DNA of 12,843 nucleotides, taken from assembly GCA_027068235.1 (NCBI GenBank), contig JAMOUE010000107.1:1-12843 (forward strand), read 5' to 3'. The position numbers and the translations under genes were made by a program. The notes under the pieces are model-generated. The model was not told where the DNA came from. It saw only the letters and a program-made list of their open reading frames with translations, and ran no database searches. The stretch comes from Deltaproteobacteria bacterium. GTDB taxonomy: Bacteria > Desulfobacterota > Dissulfuribacteria > Dissulfuribacterales > QOAL01. Shown piece by piece: positions 1 to 8,800 of the stretch. Within the stretch, counting starts at the first letter, position 1. Every line of letters starts with the position of its first letter.

Positions 1-1
1 A

Positions 2-1261
2 TCATGCGGCACCATACAACTATCGAAAAGTTCACACCAATTTGGTACTATTTCCCTCTTTTTAAATAGGAAAGGTCAAGCATGGTCTGGAAACGTTAGT
101 TTTCCACATCGCCCCATTCGTTATCATCATTTTGAAAACAGTGTCTTGAAAATGGATTTCTCCTTGGCCTGGCGTCCTCTTTTTATTCAGCTCAAACACA
201 ATTGGCCTCATCCTATGGAGTGGTTAAAGGTAACTCTTTCTGGAAAGCGGGTTTATTATGCGGGTCTTGGTTATGGGGATTTAGCTTCCTTATTCGATCA
301 GTATTATGTGCCTTTTATATTTTCTGAAACTGGCATTTTGTCATTTCTTGACTCTAATGAGTATGAGGTAGTAAAGGCTGCCAATAAGATTATAGATGAT
401 AATGAGCCTCATTTTTTGACCTCTTCAGACATGACGCCTCATAGCATAAAATCTTTATTTGATGAAATAAAAAAGTGTTGGCATAAGTGGCAATATTTCT
501 ACAAGTATGATTTATCACGACTTCTCCAATGTCAGGTTAATGTCTTGCCGCCTGACAGTATGATATGTGATTACGATGTTTTTCCTGTAATAATATCTAC
601 TGGTTGTCTCTATAATTGCGGTTTTTGTAAGGCAAAAGATGGAACAGAATATGCCTTACGAACTCATGCGCAGATTAAGACTCAGACTCAAACCCTGCTT
701 CAAAGACTTCAAAATGAGATTGTGACTTTTAAGGGGACCTTTTTGGGTAATCAGGATGGGTTGTGTGCGCCAGAAGAGACCATCTTTTATGCCGTGGAGA
801 TGGTTAAAGAACAATTGCCTACAGTTAAAAACTGTTTTTTGTTTGGTAGTGTGGAGTCTTTGATGTCAAAGAGTGAGAAATTTTTTGAAATTCTAACCCA
901 AAAGGGCTTGGATTTTTATATCAATATCGGCATAGAGTCCCTTGATAAATCTGTATTAGAACTGATTAAAAAACCCTTAGCAGAAAACATGATTCATAAG
1001 GCTTGGGAAAGAATCAATCACTTGAACAAAGTCTTCCCAAGAGTTGAAATTAGCGTGAATATACTTGCAAATACCCGCCTTCCAAAATCCCACTGGAATA
1101 TCTTGGTTAAACATCTTAATGATGAGTCAAGTTGTTCAAGGGGACCAATTTATCTGTCGCCTTACAATGAGAAATTGGGAAGGGATTTCTTCCAGATTGC
1201 AAAAAATATCAAGAAAGAGACCGCTAGACCTGTAAGGATATATAATTTTGTACCTTTGTAG
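2..1261 (+). CDS. Radical SAM protein, substrate unknown (5' end outside window)
   Basis: The radical SAM signature is directly visible as GCLYNCGFC (CX3CX2C, cysteine codons starting at 605, 617 and 626), which in this superfamily binds the [4Fe-4S] cluster that cleaves S-adenosylmethionine. About 45 residues later comes FLGNQDGLCAP, resembling the glycine-rich second strand of Elp3/UPF0313-like radical SAM barrels. Further on are NIGIESLD and YLSPYNEKLG, also typical of such enzymes. At least 150 residues precede the cysteines and show no B12-binding DxHxxG motif. The first in-frame start codon is TTG at 146 (ATG at 152), but neither has a Shine-Dalgarno sequence, and the frame has no stop back to position 2, so the true start is probably upstream of the window. 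The gene is AT-rich and ends 14 bp from the convergent hydrolase gene. The radical SAM assignment is firm, while the reaction and substrate are unknown. Confidence 0.85.
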   Translation, partial: SCGTIQLSKSSHQFGTISLFLNRKGQAWSGNVSFPHRPIRYHHFENSVLKMDFSLAWRPLFIQLKHNWPHPMEWLKVTLSGKRVYYAGLGYGDLASLFDQYYVPFIFSETGILSFLDSNEYEVVKAANKIIDDNEPHFLTSSDMTPHSIKSLFDEIKKCWHKWQYFYKYDLSRLLQCQVNVLPPDSMICDYDVFPVIISTGCLYNCGFCKAKDGTEYALRTHAQIKTQTQTLLQRLQNEIVTFKGTFLGNQDGLCAPEETIFYAVEMVKEQLPTVKNCFLFGSVESLMSKSEKFFEILTQKGLDFYINIGIESLDKSVLELIKKPLAENMIHKAWERINHLNKVFPRVEISVNILANTRLPKSHWNILVKHLNDESSCSRGPIYLSPYNEKLGRDFFQIAKNIKKETARPVRIYNFVPL

Positions 1262-1275
1262 AAAATATTTCGATT

Positions 1276-2388
1276 TTATAGTGTGCTATCTAGTATTTTT
1301 CTGATTTCATTATGTAAGGTGATTCTAAAATTTTTCATTAGGGTTTTATCTTTGGTATTATCAAAAGGAAAGGTTCTGGCACTCAAAAATATTACAAATA
1401 GTTTGGCCTCAAGGTCCATCCAAAATGATGTCCCAGTATAACCTAGGTGTCCAATGCTATTTCTGGAAAAAAACTCCCCGCAAGTGGAGCCTTTATGACT
1501 AGGCCGGTCAAAACCAAGGCCCCAATTTATAGATTTGTGCTTTGATCTGTTTGTCAAAAATAAACGTATTGTTAAAGGGTTAATTGGAAAATCGTCTATT
1601 TCTTGGCCCGAATATCCTGCCATAATGGCTTTTAACAGGCCGATGATATCGCCTAGATTTGAGTAAAGTCCTGCATGGCCAGATAAGCTACAGATTGACC
1701 AGGCGTTCAGATCATTGACTTCTCCCCAACAAATACGATTTCTTACCGGGCAAAAGCCTGTAGGTACACTATATGTTAAAGAAGGTGGTTTTTCATGAAA
1801 TGAGCCTATATTGTTTAGTTTTAAAGGAAAAAAGAGTTTTTTTTGTGCCAATGACCATAAACTGTCATCAGAAACTTTTTGTATGATTTGAGCAAGAAGT
1901 ATAAAGCCAAGATCACTGTACACGCTTTTTGTACCAGTTTTATAAAGAAGAGGCCTTGCTAAAATGTGTTGACATGCAAGATTTAGCCTGTGGTTAGTTG
2001 ATTTCAAGTGGCGTTGTTGTATGTCTTTATAGAGCGGCATCCATGCATCAAGACCGGAACTGTGGGTCAAAAGGTGATAAATGGTTATATCTTTTTTGTC
2101 AGGAGTGAGAGAGGGGAAAAAGTCGCTGATGGTTTGTTTGAGGGATAATGATTGGTCTTGAACTAGAAGTGCAACCAAAAGTGCTGTACAAAGAGGCTTG
2201 GTTAAAGATGCAAGATCAAATAGCGAAGATTGATCAACTGGTCTGCTCCATGGAACAAAGGTATGTCTGCCATAAAATTTTTTGATTGTAACACCACTTT
2301 CAGTCACTATACCAAGGGCTGCTCCAGGAAATAGCTCGTTTTTAATGGCTTTTTGTATTATAGCGTCAACTGTATTAAGATCGTCCAT
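1276..2388 (-). CDS. Serine hydrolase, beta-lactamase/PBP4* family (PF00144-like)
   Basis: This 370-residue protein carries the motifs of the class C beta-lactamase/DD-peptidase fold. They are SLTK at residues 61-64 (nucleophile Ser61 and Lys64), YSD at 157-159 in the place of YxN, and HLG at 314-316 in the place of KTG. A conserved SGHAGLYSN stretch lies near 236. Family members act as esterases, D-amino-acid peptidases, carboxypeptidases or lactamases, and the motifs do not say which. The N-terminus (MDDLNTVDAIIQKAI) is hydrophilic with no signal peptide, so the enzyme should stay in the cytoplasm, unlike true penicillin-binding proteins. The ATG at 2388 is the only sensible start, but no clear Shine-Dalgarno precedes it. 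The gene diverges from the exported-protein gene across 35 bp. Confidence is high for the family and low for the substrate. Confidence 0.85.
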   Translation of the reverse strand: MDDLNTVDAIIQKAIKNELFPGAALGIVTESGVTIKKFYGRHTFVPWSRPVDQSSLFDLASLTKPLCTALLVALLVQDQSLSLKQTISDFFPSLTPDKKDITIYHLLTHSSGLDAWMPLYKDIQQRHLKSTNHRLNLACQHILARPLLYKTGTKSVYSDLGFILLAQIIQKVSDDSLWSLAQKKLFFPLKLNNIGSFHEKPPSLTYSVPTGFCPVRNRICWGEVNDLNAWSICSLSGHAGLYSNLGDIIGLLKAIMAGYSGQEIDDFPINPLTIRLFLTNRSKHKSINWGLGFDRPSHKGSTCGEFFSRNSIGHLGYTGTSFWMDLEAKLFVIFLSARTFPFDNTKDKTLMKNFRITLHNEIRKILDSTL

Positions 2389-2423
2389 AAAATAAATTTA
2401 TAACTGAAAGGAGAGTAATAAAC

Positions 2424-2852
2424 ATGAAAAGATGGTGTGCACTTTTTTTAATCATCTTTTTGTCAGTAGCATTTGTTGTCTCAGATGCCTTGGCTACACC
2501 AGTAAGATACCGTGTGGGCCATGAGCCAGTTGCAATGATGGCAGATGGAGTTGTTGCCCGGCCTTTGGGTTTGGCTTCCACAATAATTGGGTCTGTATTT
2601 TTTGTTGTTACCCTGCCATTTACCATTCCTTCTGATAGCGTAGATGCTGCCAAAAGACAAATGATAGACTATCCCGCTTGGTTTACCTTTAAAAGGCCCC
2701 TTGGAGAATTTGGAAGGCGATATGAAAGGCCAATAATAAAAAAGACCAATAAAACCTTTCAATCTACAAAGCAATCTACAAACGCCACCACTACCACTGA
2801 GGTGGAACCGATTAAGGAGATGCAGGAAGAGAAGCTTTCAGAGGATAATTAA
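2424..2852 (+). CDS. Small exported hypothetical protein
   Basis: The predicted product has 142 residues. Residues 1-24 form a classic Sec signal peptide: MKRW, a hydrophobic core ALFLIIFLSVAFVV, and a likely cleavage after ALA. A second hydrophobic stretch (about residues 47-64, LGLASTIIGSVFFVVTLP) may anchor or insert into the membrane. It is followed by a PAWFTFKRPLGEFGRRYE segment and a polar tail rich in Thr, Lys and Glu. I recall similar short proteins, with an RPLG...G...F.V.LPF core and a later FTFKRPLG, as uncharacterised in delta-proteobacteria and pseudomonads, sometimes labelled multidrug transporter without support. A strong Shine-Dalgarno AAGGAGAG at 2408-2415, 8 bases before the ATG, fixes the start and argues that the gene is real. 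It stands alone between a divergent and a convergent neighbour. The function is unknown and the location is probably the cell envelope. Confidence 0.8.
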   Translation: MKRWCALFLIIFLSVAFVVSDALATPVRYRVGHEPVAMMADGVVARPLGLASTIIGSVFFVVTLPFTIPSDSVDAAKRQMIDYPAWFTFKRPLGEFGRRYERPIIKKTNKTFQSTKQSTNATTTTEVEPIKEMQEEKLSEDN

Positions 2853-2922
2853 AAGGCCATCTATAAAAATTGTCCTTTTGTCTATTTTTTGAACAGAATT
2901 CAGAACTTTTATAGTGGCCTTT
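2851..2922. terminator. Inverted repeat between convergent genes, possible bidirectional terminator
   Basis: The left arm at 2851-2868 (AAAAGGCCATCTATAAAA) pairs with the right arm at 2907-2922 (TTTTATAGTGGCCTTT) with one bulged base, leaving a loop of about 38 nt. The arms begin at the stop codon of the exported-protein gene and end at the stop codon of ssb, which is where a shared terminator would sit. The flanks are A- and T-rich on both sides, giving short U runs in each transcript. The loop is long for an intrinsic terminator, so an mRNA 3'-end stabilising structure is an alternative. Confidence 0.5.
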
Positions 2923-3328
2923 AAAAAGGCACATCGTCTTCAATGGGAGGAGTAGGAGGTTCGAGGTCTGTATCTCCGCCGCTACCTTCTGCAGATCCTC
3001 TAGAGTCAAGTATCTGTATATCTCTTGCTATTATTTCTGTGGTCCACCGTTTGTTTCCGTCTCTGTCTTCCCAGGATCTTGTTCTGAGTCTTCCCTCTAC
3101 ATACACGAGACGTCCCTTGTTCAGATACTCGCTACATATCTCAGCAAGGCGTCTCCAGGCAACAATTCTATGCCATTCGGTTTCACTTTCCCATTGATCT
3201 CCCCTCTTTATGGGAGAGTCTGTGGCAAGACTAAAGTTGGCAACAGGTGTTCCATCTTGGGTGTATCTGATTTCTGGATCACTGCCAAGGCGCCCTATTA
3301 GCATGACTTTGTTTAATCCTCTGGCCAT
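2921..3328 (-). CDS. ssb: Single-stranded DNA-binding protein SSB
   Basis: SSB coats single-stranded DNA during replication, repair and recombination and recruits partner proteins through its C-terminal tip. The OB fold (about residues 1-108) opens with MARGLNKVMLIGRLGSDPE and contains the TEWHRIVAW and LVYVEGRLRTRSW stretches with the aromatic residues that stack on bases. The linker is short and rich in Gly, Asp and Pro. The protein ends in IEDDVPF, matching the acidic DDD(I/V)PF tip that binds SSB partners. At 135 residues it is shorter than E. coli SSB (178), because of the short linker. The start is supported by a GAGAGGAG Shine-Dalgarno at 3337-3344. It is the last gene of the minus-strand array, 31 bp after kdsD, and not in the common rpsF-ssb-rpsR setting. 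Confidence 0.96.
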   Translation of the reverse strand: MARGLNKVMLIGRLGSDPEIRYTQDGTPVANFSLATDSPIKRGDQWESETEWHRIVAWRRLAEICSEYLNKGRLVYVEGRLRTRSWEDRDGNKRWTTEIIARDIQILDSRGSAEGSGGDTDLEPPTPPIEDDVPF

Positions 3329-3359
3329 ATCGTTACTCCTCTCTACGGTTTAATAAAAA

Positions 3360-4373
3360 TTAGACAATGAATTTAAATTGGCCTTTTCCCAAAAGGTCGT
3401 GTAAGTGTACTATGCCGGCAAGTCTGCCGTCTTGGCCAACAACTGGGAGCACTGTAATAAGGTGAGTTTCCATTAAGGCCAATGCGTCAGCAGCCAGGGC
3501 CTCTGGCATAACTGTTTTGGGATTTCGGGTCATGATTTCCTCAACGTTTTTTTCCGCAAAGCCTTGTCCAAATCTTACCACGGCCCTTCTCAAATCGCCA
3601 TCGGTTACAATCCCAACTAAATGATCATCGCCATCAAGTACTAAGGCCGCTCCAAGCCCCTTTTGATCGATGATCTTGGCTACAGATCCCATTTTTTGGC
3701 CAGTTCTGACAAGCGGTAATTCCTCTCCTGTAAGCATCACCTGCCCTACTGATACCTTGAGTCTTTCGCCTAAAGTTCCAGAGGGATGGTTGCGCCTGAA
3801 ATCCTTTTCGCTAAATCGTCTCAGTTTTAGAAGCACCACAGCCAGTGCATCTCCAACTGCAAGACAGGCTGTTGTGCTTGCAGTTGGGGCAAGCCCAAGG
3901 GAACATGCTTCCCGCATTACTCCTGTGTTTATGACACAATTTGCATGTCTGGCCAGGGTTGATTGCAGGCCTCCTGTAAATGCAATGACAGGTATCCTTC
4001 TCTCCTTGAAGGCTGGCATCAGGGCATTGACCTCCTGAGTCTCACCACTGTTGGATATGGCAATCACAACATCTCCCGCCATTACCATGCCTAGATCACC
4101 ATGAAGTGCCTCAGCAGGGTGTAGAAAGATGGCTGGTGTGCCTGTGCTTGCTAGCGTTGCCGCTATCTTTCTCCCTACAAGGCCAGACTTACCGATCCCA
4201 GTTATGACAACACGTCCCCTTGATTTGAGAATAAGTTTAACGGCATTCTCAAATTCTTTATCCAGATTGTCCCTGACTTGAGTTAGGCCTTCGATCTCAA
4301 TATCTATAGCCCGTTTGCCTTCCTCGATTATGTCAAGGGATGTTTGAGTGTTATTCAAGGCTGAATTTTCCAA
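3360..4373 (-). CDS. kdsD: Arabinose-5-phosphate isomerase (KdsD/KpsF type), SIS plus two CBS domains
   Basis: The enzyme converts ribulose-5-phosphate to arabinose-5-phosphate, the first step towards KDO for the inner core of lipopolysaccharide. The SIS domain (about 40-185) includes GIGKSGLVGRK and ISNSGET. Residues lining up with the E. coli catalytic set are Lys62, Glu111, Glu155 (REACSLGLAPT) and His196 (NHPSGTLG). Two CBS domains follow at about 208-265 and 273-330. The length of 337 matches the E. coli enzyme (328). No ATG lies near the N-terminus: the likely start is TTG at 4373, overlapping the end of purF by 23 bp, with TTG at 4358 as an alternative. Neither has a strong Shine-Dalgarno, so translation is probably coupled to purF. 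The family call is firm; kdsD versus a capsule-linked kpsF paralogue cannot be told from this window. Confidence 0.93.
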   Translation of the reverse strand: MENSALNNTQTSLDIIEEGKRAIDIEIEGLTQVRDNLDKEFENAVKLILKSRGRVVITGIGKSGLVGRKIAATLASTGTPAIFLHPAEALHGDLGMVMAGDVVIAISNSGETQEVNALMPAFKERRIPVIAFTGGLQSTLARHANCVINTGVMREACSLGLAPTASTTACLAVGDALAVVLLKLRRFSEKDFRRNHPSGTLGERLKVSVGQVMLTGEELPLVRTGQKMGSVAKIIDQKGLGAALVLDGDDHLVGIVTDGDLRRAVVRFGQGFAEKNVEEIMTRNPKTVMPEALAADALALMETHLITVLPVVGQDGRLAGIVHLHDLLGKGQFKFIV

Positions 4374-5796
4374 CGCTATAATCTACGTTCGTAGGATATT
4401 CTCCATTAAAACAGGCCAAGCAGAAACGGTCGTGATGACCTCCTGCCGCCTCTATCATGGATTCAAGATCAAGGTAGTGCAGATGGTCAAGGCCAAGGTA
4501 ATCCCTTATTTCCTCTACACTCTTTTTTGAGGCAATGAGTTCGTCTTTTGTCGGAAAATCAATGCCATAAAAACATGGGAAACGTGTGGGAGGGCAGCTT
4601 ACCAACATGGAGATCTCTTTTGCACCAGCGTCCCTAATGGCCTTGACCCTGGTGCGGCTGGTTGTGCCTCTGATGATGGAGTCTTCCATAATCACTACCC
4701 GTTTGCCTCTGATTGTATCCTTAACAGGGTTTAGCTTTATGCGTACTCCAAAGTCCCTCATTGCCTGGCTCGGCTGTATGAAGGTGCGTCCCACGTAGTG
4801 ATTTCTAATGACGGCCAGCTCCAGTGGCATTTGGGCTGCCTGGGCATAACCTACGGCTGCATAGTTTCCAGAGTCTGGAAACGGCATAACAAAATCGGCT
4901 TCCATGGATGTCTCCCTGGCAAGGGCAGCTCCCAAAGACTTTCTGAATGCGTAAACATTCTTGCCAAATATGTTGCTGTCTGGTCTAGCAAAGTATATGA
5001 ACTCAAATATGCAGTTGGCCCTTCGCTCTGCCTGGATTCCAGTAAGGGAGTGGAGGCCGTTTTCATCTATAATTACTATTTCTCCCCTTTCAACATCCCG
5101 CACATATTCAGCTTGAATAAGGTCAAGGGCACATGTTTCAGAAGCAAGCACATAGGCTCCACTTTCGAGCCGTCCAATGCAAAGAGGACGAAATCCTAGG
5201 GGATCACGAAAGCCTATCAAGGCCTTCTCTGTTAGCATTAATACACTATAGGCCCCTTTTATAACCTTCATGGCGTGGCAGATGGCCTCTCTTATCCCCC
5301 TCTTCCATGCCTTGGCAAGCAAGTGCACTATAACTTCACTGTCCATGGTGGTTTGGAAGATGGAACCAGTACCTTCGAGAGCAGCCCTGATCTCATGGGC
5401 GTTGACAAGGTTGCCATTGTGGGCAACTGCCATGGAGCAGCCGGCATGGTTTACGCAAAATGGCTGGGCATTTTGAAGTACGGAGGAACCTGTAGTTGAA
5501 TAGCGCACATGCCCTACGGCAAGATGCCCTTTTAGTTCCTTCAATTTATCTTCCTGAAAGACCTCGCTAACAAGGCCCATTGCCTTGAATTCCGAGACCT
5601 TTTTGCCATCTGATGCGACAATGCCTGCGCTTTCCTGCCCTCTATGTTGAAGGGCATACAGGCCAAAGTAAGTGAGTTTTGCAGCATCTTCGCTTCCATA
5701 GATTCCAAATATGCCGCACTCTTCCTTTGGGCCTGTTTGATAACGTCTAAGCTTCCAAAAACTATTACAGTGTATGGGATAATCCGAAGGGTTCAT
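4351..5796 (-). CDS. purF: Amidophosphoribosyltransferase PurF, Fe-S (Bacillus) type
   Basis: PurF makes 5-phosphoribosylamine from PRPP and glutamine, the first committed step of purine synthesis. The ATG at 5796 lies 4 bp after the carB stop and gives 481 residues. The frame continues upstream to a TTG at 5856, but that would lie inside carB. The N-terminal Ntn-hydrolase nucleophile is Cys27 in KEECGIFGIYG, so a 26-residue propeptide must be removed. The PRPP-binding loop is VVIMEDSIIRGTT. Four cysteines fit the [4Fe-4S] ligands of the Bacillus subtilis enzyme. Counted from the nucleophile, two match B. subtilis 236 and 382 exactly (CIFEFIYFARPDS and FPCFYGIDFP), and the other two are the C-terminal FCLACFNGEYPT pair. 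Such clusters are oxygen-sensitive in known members. The gene sits between carB and kdsD in the same operon. Confidence 0.96.
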   Translation of the reverse strand: MNPSDYPIHCNSFWKLRRYQTGPKEECGIFGIYGSEDAAKLTYFGLYALQHRGQESAGIVASDGKKVSEFKAMGLVSEVFQEDKLKELKGHLAVGHVRYSTTGSSVLQNAQPFCVNHAGCSMAVAHNGNLVNAHEIRAALEGTGSIFQTTMDSEVIVHLLAKAWKRGIREAICHAMKVIKGAYSVLMLTEKALIGFRDPLGFRPLCIGRLESGAYVLASETCALDLIQAEYVRDVERGEIVIIDENGLHSLTGIQAERRANCIFEFIYFARPDSNIFGKNVYAFRKSLGAALARETSMEADFVMPFPDSGNYAAVGYAQAAQMPLELAVIRNHYVGRTFIQPSQAMRDFGVRIKLNPVKDTIRGKRVVIMEDSIIRGTTSRTRVKAIRDAGAKEISMLVSCPPTRFPCFYGIDFPTKDELIASKKSVEEIRDYLGLDHLHYLDLESMIEAAGGHHDRFCLACFNGEYPTNVDYSVGKFSLE

Positions 5797-5800
5797 GGTT

Positions 5801-8800
5801 CTAATAGTATTCCTGAAGGGGTTTGACGTCCATTTCCTCTTTTTTAAGGGCAACAATGGCCTCCACTGCGGCCTTTGCCCCAGCTACAGTTGTAAAATAG
5901 GGGATATTTAGTTCCATGGCTGTCCGCCTAAGGCGATAGGCATCTGTAAGTGTACGCTTTTTTCCGCTTGGGGTGTTGATTACCAGATCTATCTGGCCAT
6001 TTTTCATCATGTCTATGATGTTTGGGCGACCTTCAGATACCTTCAAGACCTTTTGGCAATTGACACCATGACTTGAAAGAAATTCAGCAGTACCGCTTGT
6101 GGCAAGAATCTTGAAACCTTCCCTTTCCAGTATCCTTGCCGTTTCAAGAAGGGGTTCTTTATCTCCCTTTTTAATACTTAAAAATGCCGTTCCCTCAGTT
6201 GGAAGCTCTAAGCCAACAGCAAACTGGCTTTTGGCAAAGGCCATGCCCACGCTCTGGTCGATACCCATGACCTCGCCTGTGGATTTCATCTCTGGTCCAA
6301 GGATAATATCTACCCCAGGAAACTTCCTGAATGGGAAGACAGATTCCTTGACAGATACATGGCTAACCTCTGGGTCTTTTGTTAGCCCTAGTTCCTCCAG
6401 GCTTTTGCCGATCATCACCTTTGTTGCCAGTTTTGCAAGAGGGATTCCTGTGGCCTTGCTCACAAAAGGAACCGTTCTAGATGCCCTAGGATTTACCTCA
6501 AGCACATAAAGCTCGTTATCCTTTACAGCATACTGCACGTTCATAAGGCCAATAACATGAAGTTCCTTGGCCATCTTCTTGGTGGCATCCTTGATCTGTT
6601 CGATCATCTCTTTGTCAATACGGTGAGGTGGCAGCACACAGGCAGAATCTCCCGAGTGAATGCCAGCCTCTTCAACATGCTCCATGATGCCGCCAATGAC
6701 TGTAAGTTTTCCATCAGAGATGGCGTCCACATCTATCTCTATTGCGTCTTGAAGGTATTTGTCAATAAGCACTGGATGTCCTTCCGAGACTTCCACTGCC
6801 TCTTCCATAAACTCCCTAAGGCCATTTTCGTCATGGACTATACGCATGGCCCTGCCTCCAAGTACATAAGATGGACGCACAACTACCGGATAACCTATTT
6901 CTGAGGCGATTTTCAGGGCCTCTTCCAATGTAAAGGCAGTGTCGTTGGCCGGTTGCTTGAGTCCGAGCTTTTTTAGCATCTTTTGGAAGCTTTCCCGGTC
7001 TTCGGCCATGTCTATGCTCTCAGGGCTTGTACCTATAATCTTAACGCCAGCCTTTTTCAAAGGCACAGCAAGGTTCAGAGGAGTCTGACCACCAAATTGC
7101 ACAATGACACCATCAGGCTGTTCAGTATCCACTATATGGAGTACATCTTCCAGGGTAAGAGGTTCAAAATAGAGTTTGTCTGAGGTGTCATAATCGGTCG
7201 AGACGGTCTCAGGGTTAGAATTAACCATGATGCTCTCTATGCCCTCTTCTTTCAGGGCAAAGGAGGCATGGACACAACAATAGTCAAATTCGATTCCTTG
7301 TCCGATCCTGTTTGGACCCCCGCCAAGGATCATAACCTTTTTCTTGTTGCTCCTGCGAGATTCGCTTTCTGATTCATAACTGGAATAGTAATATGGAGTG
7401 TATGCCTCAAATTCTGCAGCGCATGTGTCAACGAGTTTATAGACAGGCTTTATCTCCTTTTCAAAGCGTTTCGTCCTTACCTGATCCTCATCGAGTCCTG
7501 TTAGGTATGCGATTTGTCTGTCTGAAAAGCCTTCCCTTTTTATTGCAAAAAGATCGTCCAGGGCAGCCCGTCCCTTGCTACGGATCTCATTGCCTTTTTT
7601 TCTTATCTTATCTATTTGGAAGATAAACCAGGGGTCAATGCCTGTCATCTTGCTGACATCCCTTATGGACATTCCACGCTCAAGCGCATACGGGATGTAA
7701 AATATGCGTTTTGAATTTGGAACCCTGAGTTTACTCTCTATCTCGTCCATATCAGGGACGTTGCCTTTGTCCCAAGGATCTTTACCATCGAATCCCAGGC
7801 CAAAGCGGCCGATCTCCAATGAGCGCAAGCCCTTTTGCAGAGATTCCCTAAAGGTACGGCCAATGGCCATTGTCTCACCAACACTCTTCATGGAGGTGGT
7901 TAGTAGGTCTTGTGCCTCTTGGAACTTCTCAAATGTCCAGCGTGGAATCTTGACAACGCAGTAGTCGATGGTTGGCTCAAAAGATGCCATTGTCTCCCTT
8001 GTGATATCGTTTGGGATCTCATCCAGGGTGTAGCCTATGGCAAGTTTTGCAGCAATCTTGGCAATGGGAAAGCCCGTGGCTTTTGATGCAAGGGCTGATG
8101 AACGAGATACCCTTGGATTCATCTCTATGACCACAATGTCTCCATTTTCTGGGTTAACTGCAAACTGGATGTTTGAGCCGCCAGTCTCAACGCCAATTTC
8201 ACGGATTATGGCAAGGGAAGCATCCCTTAAGTATTGGTATTCCTTGTCAGACAGCGTTTGAGCCGGTGCCACAGTGATCGAATCTCCAGTGTGCACACCC
8301 ATGGGATCGATGTTTTCTATGCTGCAAATGATAACAACGTTGTCTTTGGCATCCCTCATCACCTCAAGCTCAAATTCCTTCCAGCCTATTACAGACTCCT
8401 CTAACATGACCTCGTGAATCATGCTTAGATCTAGGCCCTGCTGGCAGATGGATTTGAGCTCATCCATATGATAGGCAATTCCTCCCCCAGATCCTCCAAG
8501 GGTAAAAGAGGGACGTACAATTATAGGAAAGCCAATGTCTTGGGCCGCGGCAATGGCCTCTTCTATGGAACGTACAATGGCGCTTCTTGGTATTCTAAGG
8601 CCGATATTCTCCATGGCGGCCCTGAATTTTTCACGGTCTTCTGCCTTGTGAATTACCTCAGGGCTTGCCCCAATCATCTCAATCCCAAGTTCATCCAGTA
8701 TGCCCGTATCTGCAACAGCTACTGCTGTGTTAAGGCCTGTTTGGCCGCCAAGGGTAGGCAAGATGGCATCAGGTTTTTCCTTTTTTAATATCTTTATTAC

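Noticed and set aside
3..65. A frame ending at TAA 63-65 that could be the tail of an upstream gene
   Set aside because: Only 20 codons are visible, and the radical SAM frame is open over the same bases. Without upstream sequence it cannot be supported.
68..99. Shine-Dalgarno-like AGGAAAGG before an ATG at 82
   Set aside because: The frame closes after five codons and is not the radical SAM frame.
1262..1275. Terminator between the radical SAM and hydrolase genes
   Set aside because: Only a weak five-pair A-T hairpin can be drawn, which is not enough.
2375..2653. 92-codon minus-strand reading frame antisense to the exported protein
   Set aside because: It lies opposite a gene with a strong ribosome binding site and signal peptide, overlaps the hydrolase start, and its product resembles nothing I know.
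5797..5856. Extending PurF upstream to a TTG at 5856, giving 20 more residues
   Set aside because: It would overlap carB by 56 bp, its first 20 residues are an alternative reading of carB codons, and the ATG at 5796 is 4 bp past the carB stop.
6099..6509. 136-codon plus-strand frame inside carB, and similar long frames opposite carB, carA and hisD
   Set aside because: They are antisense to highly conserved coding sequence, with no ribosome binding sites or recognisable products; they are by-products of codon bias.
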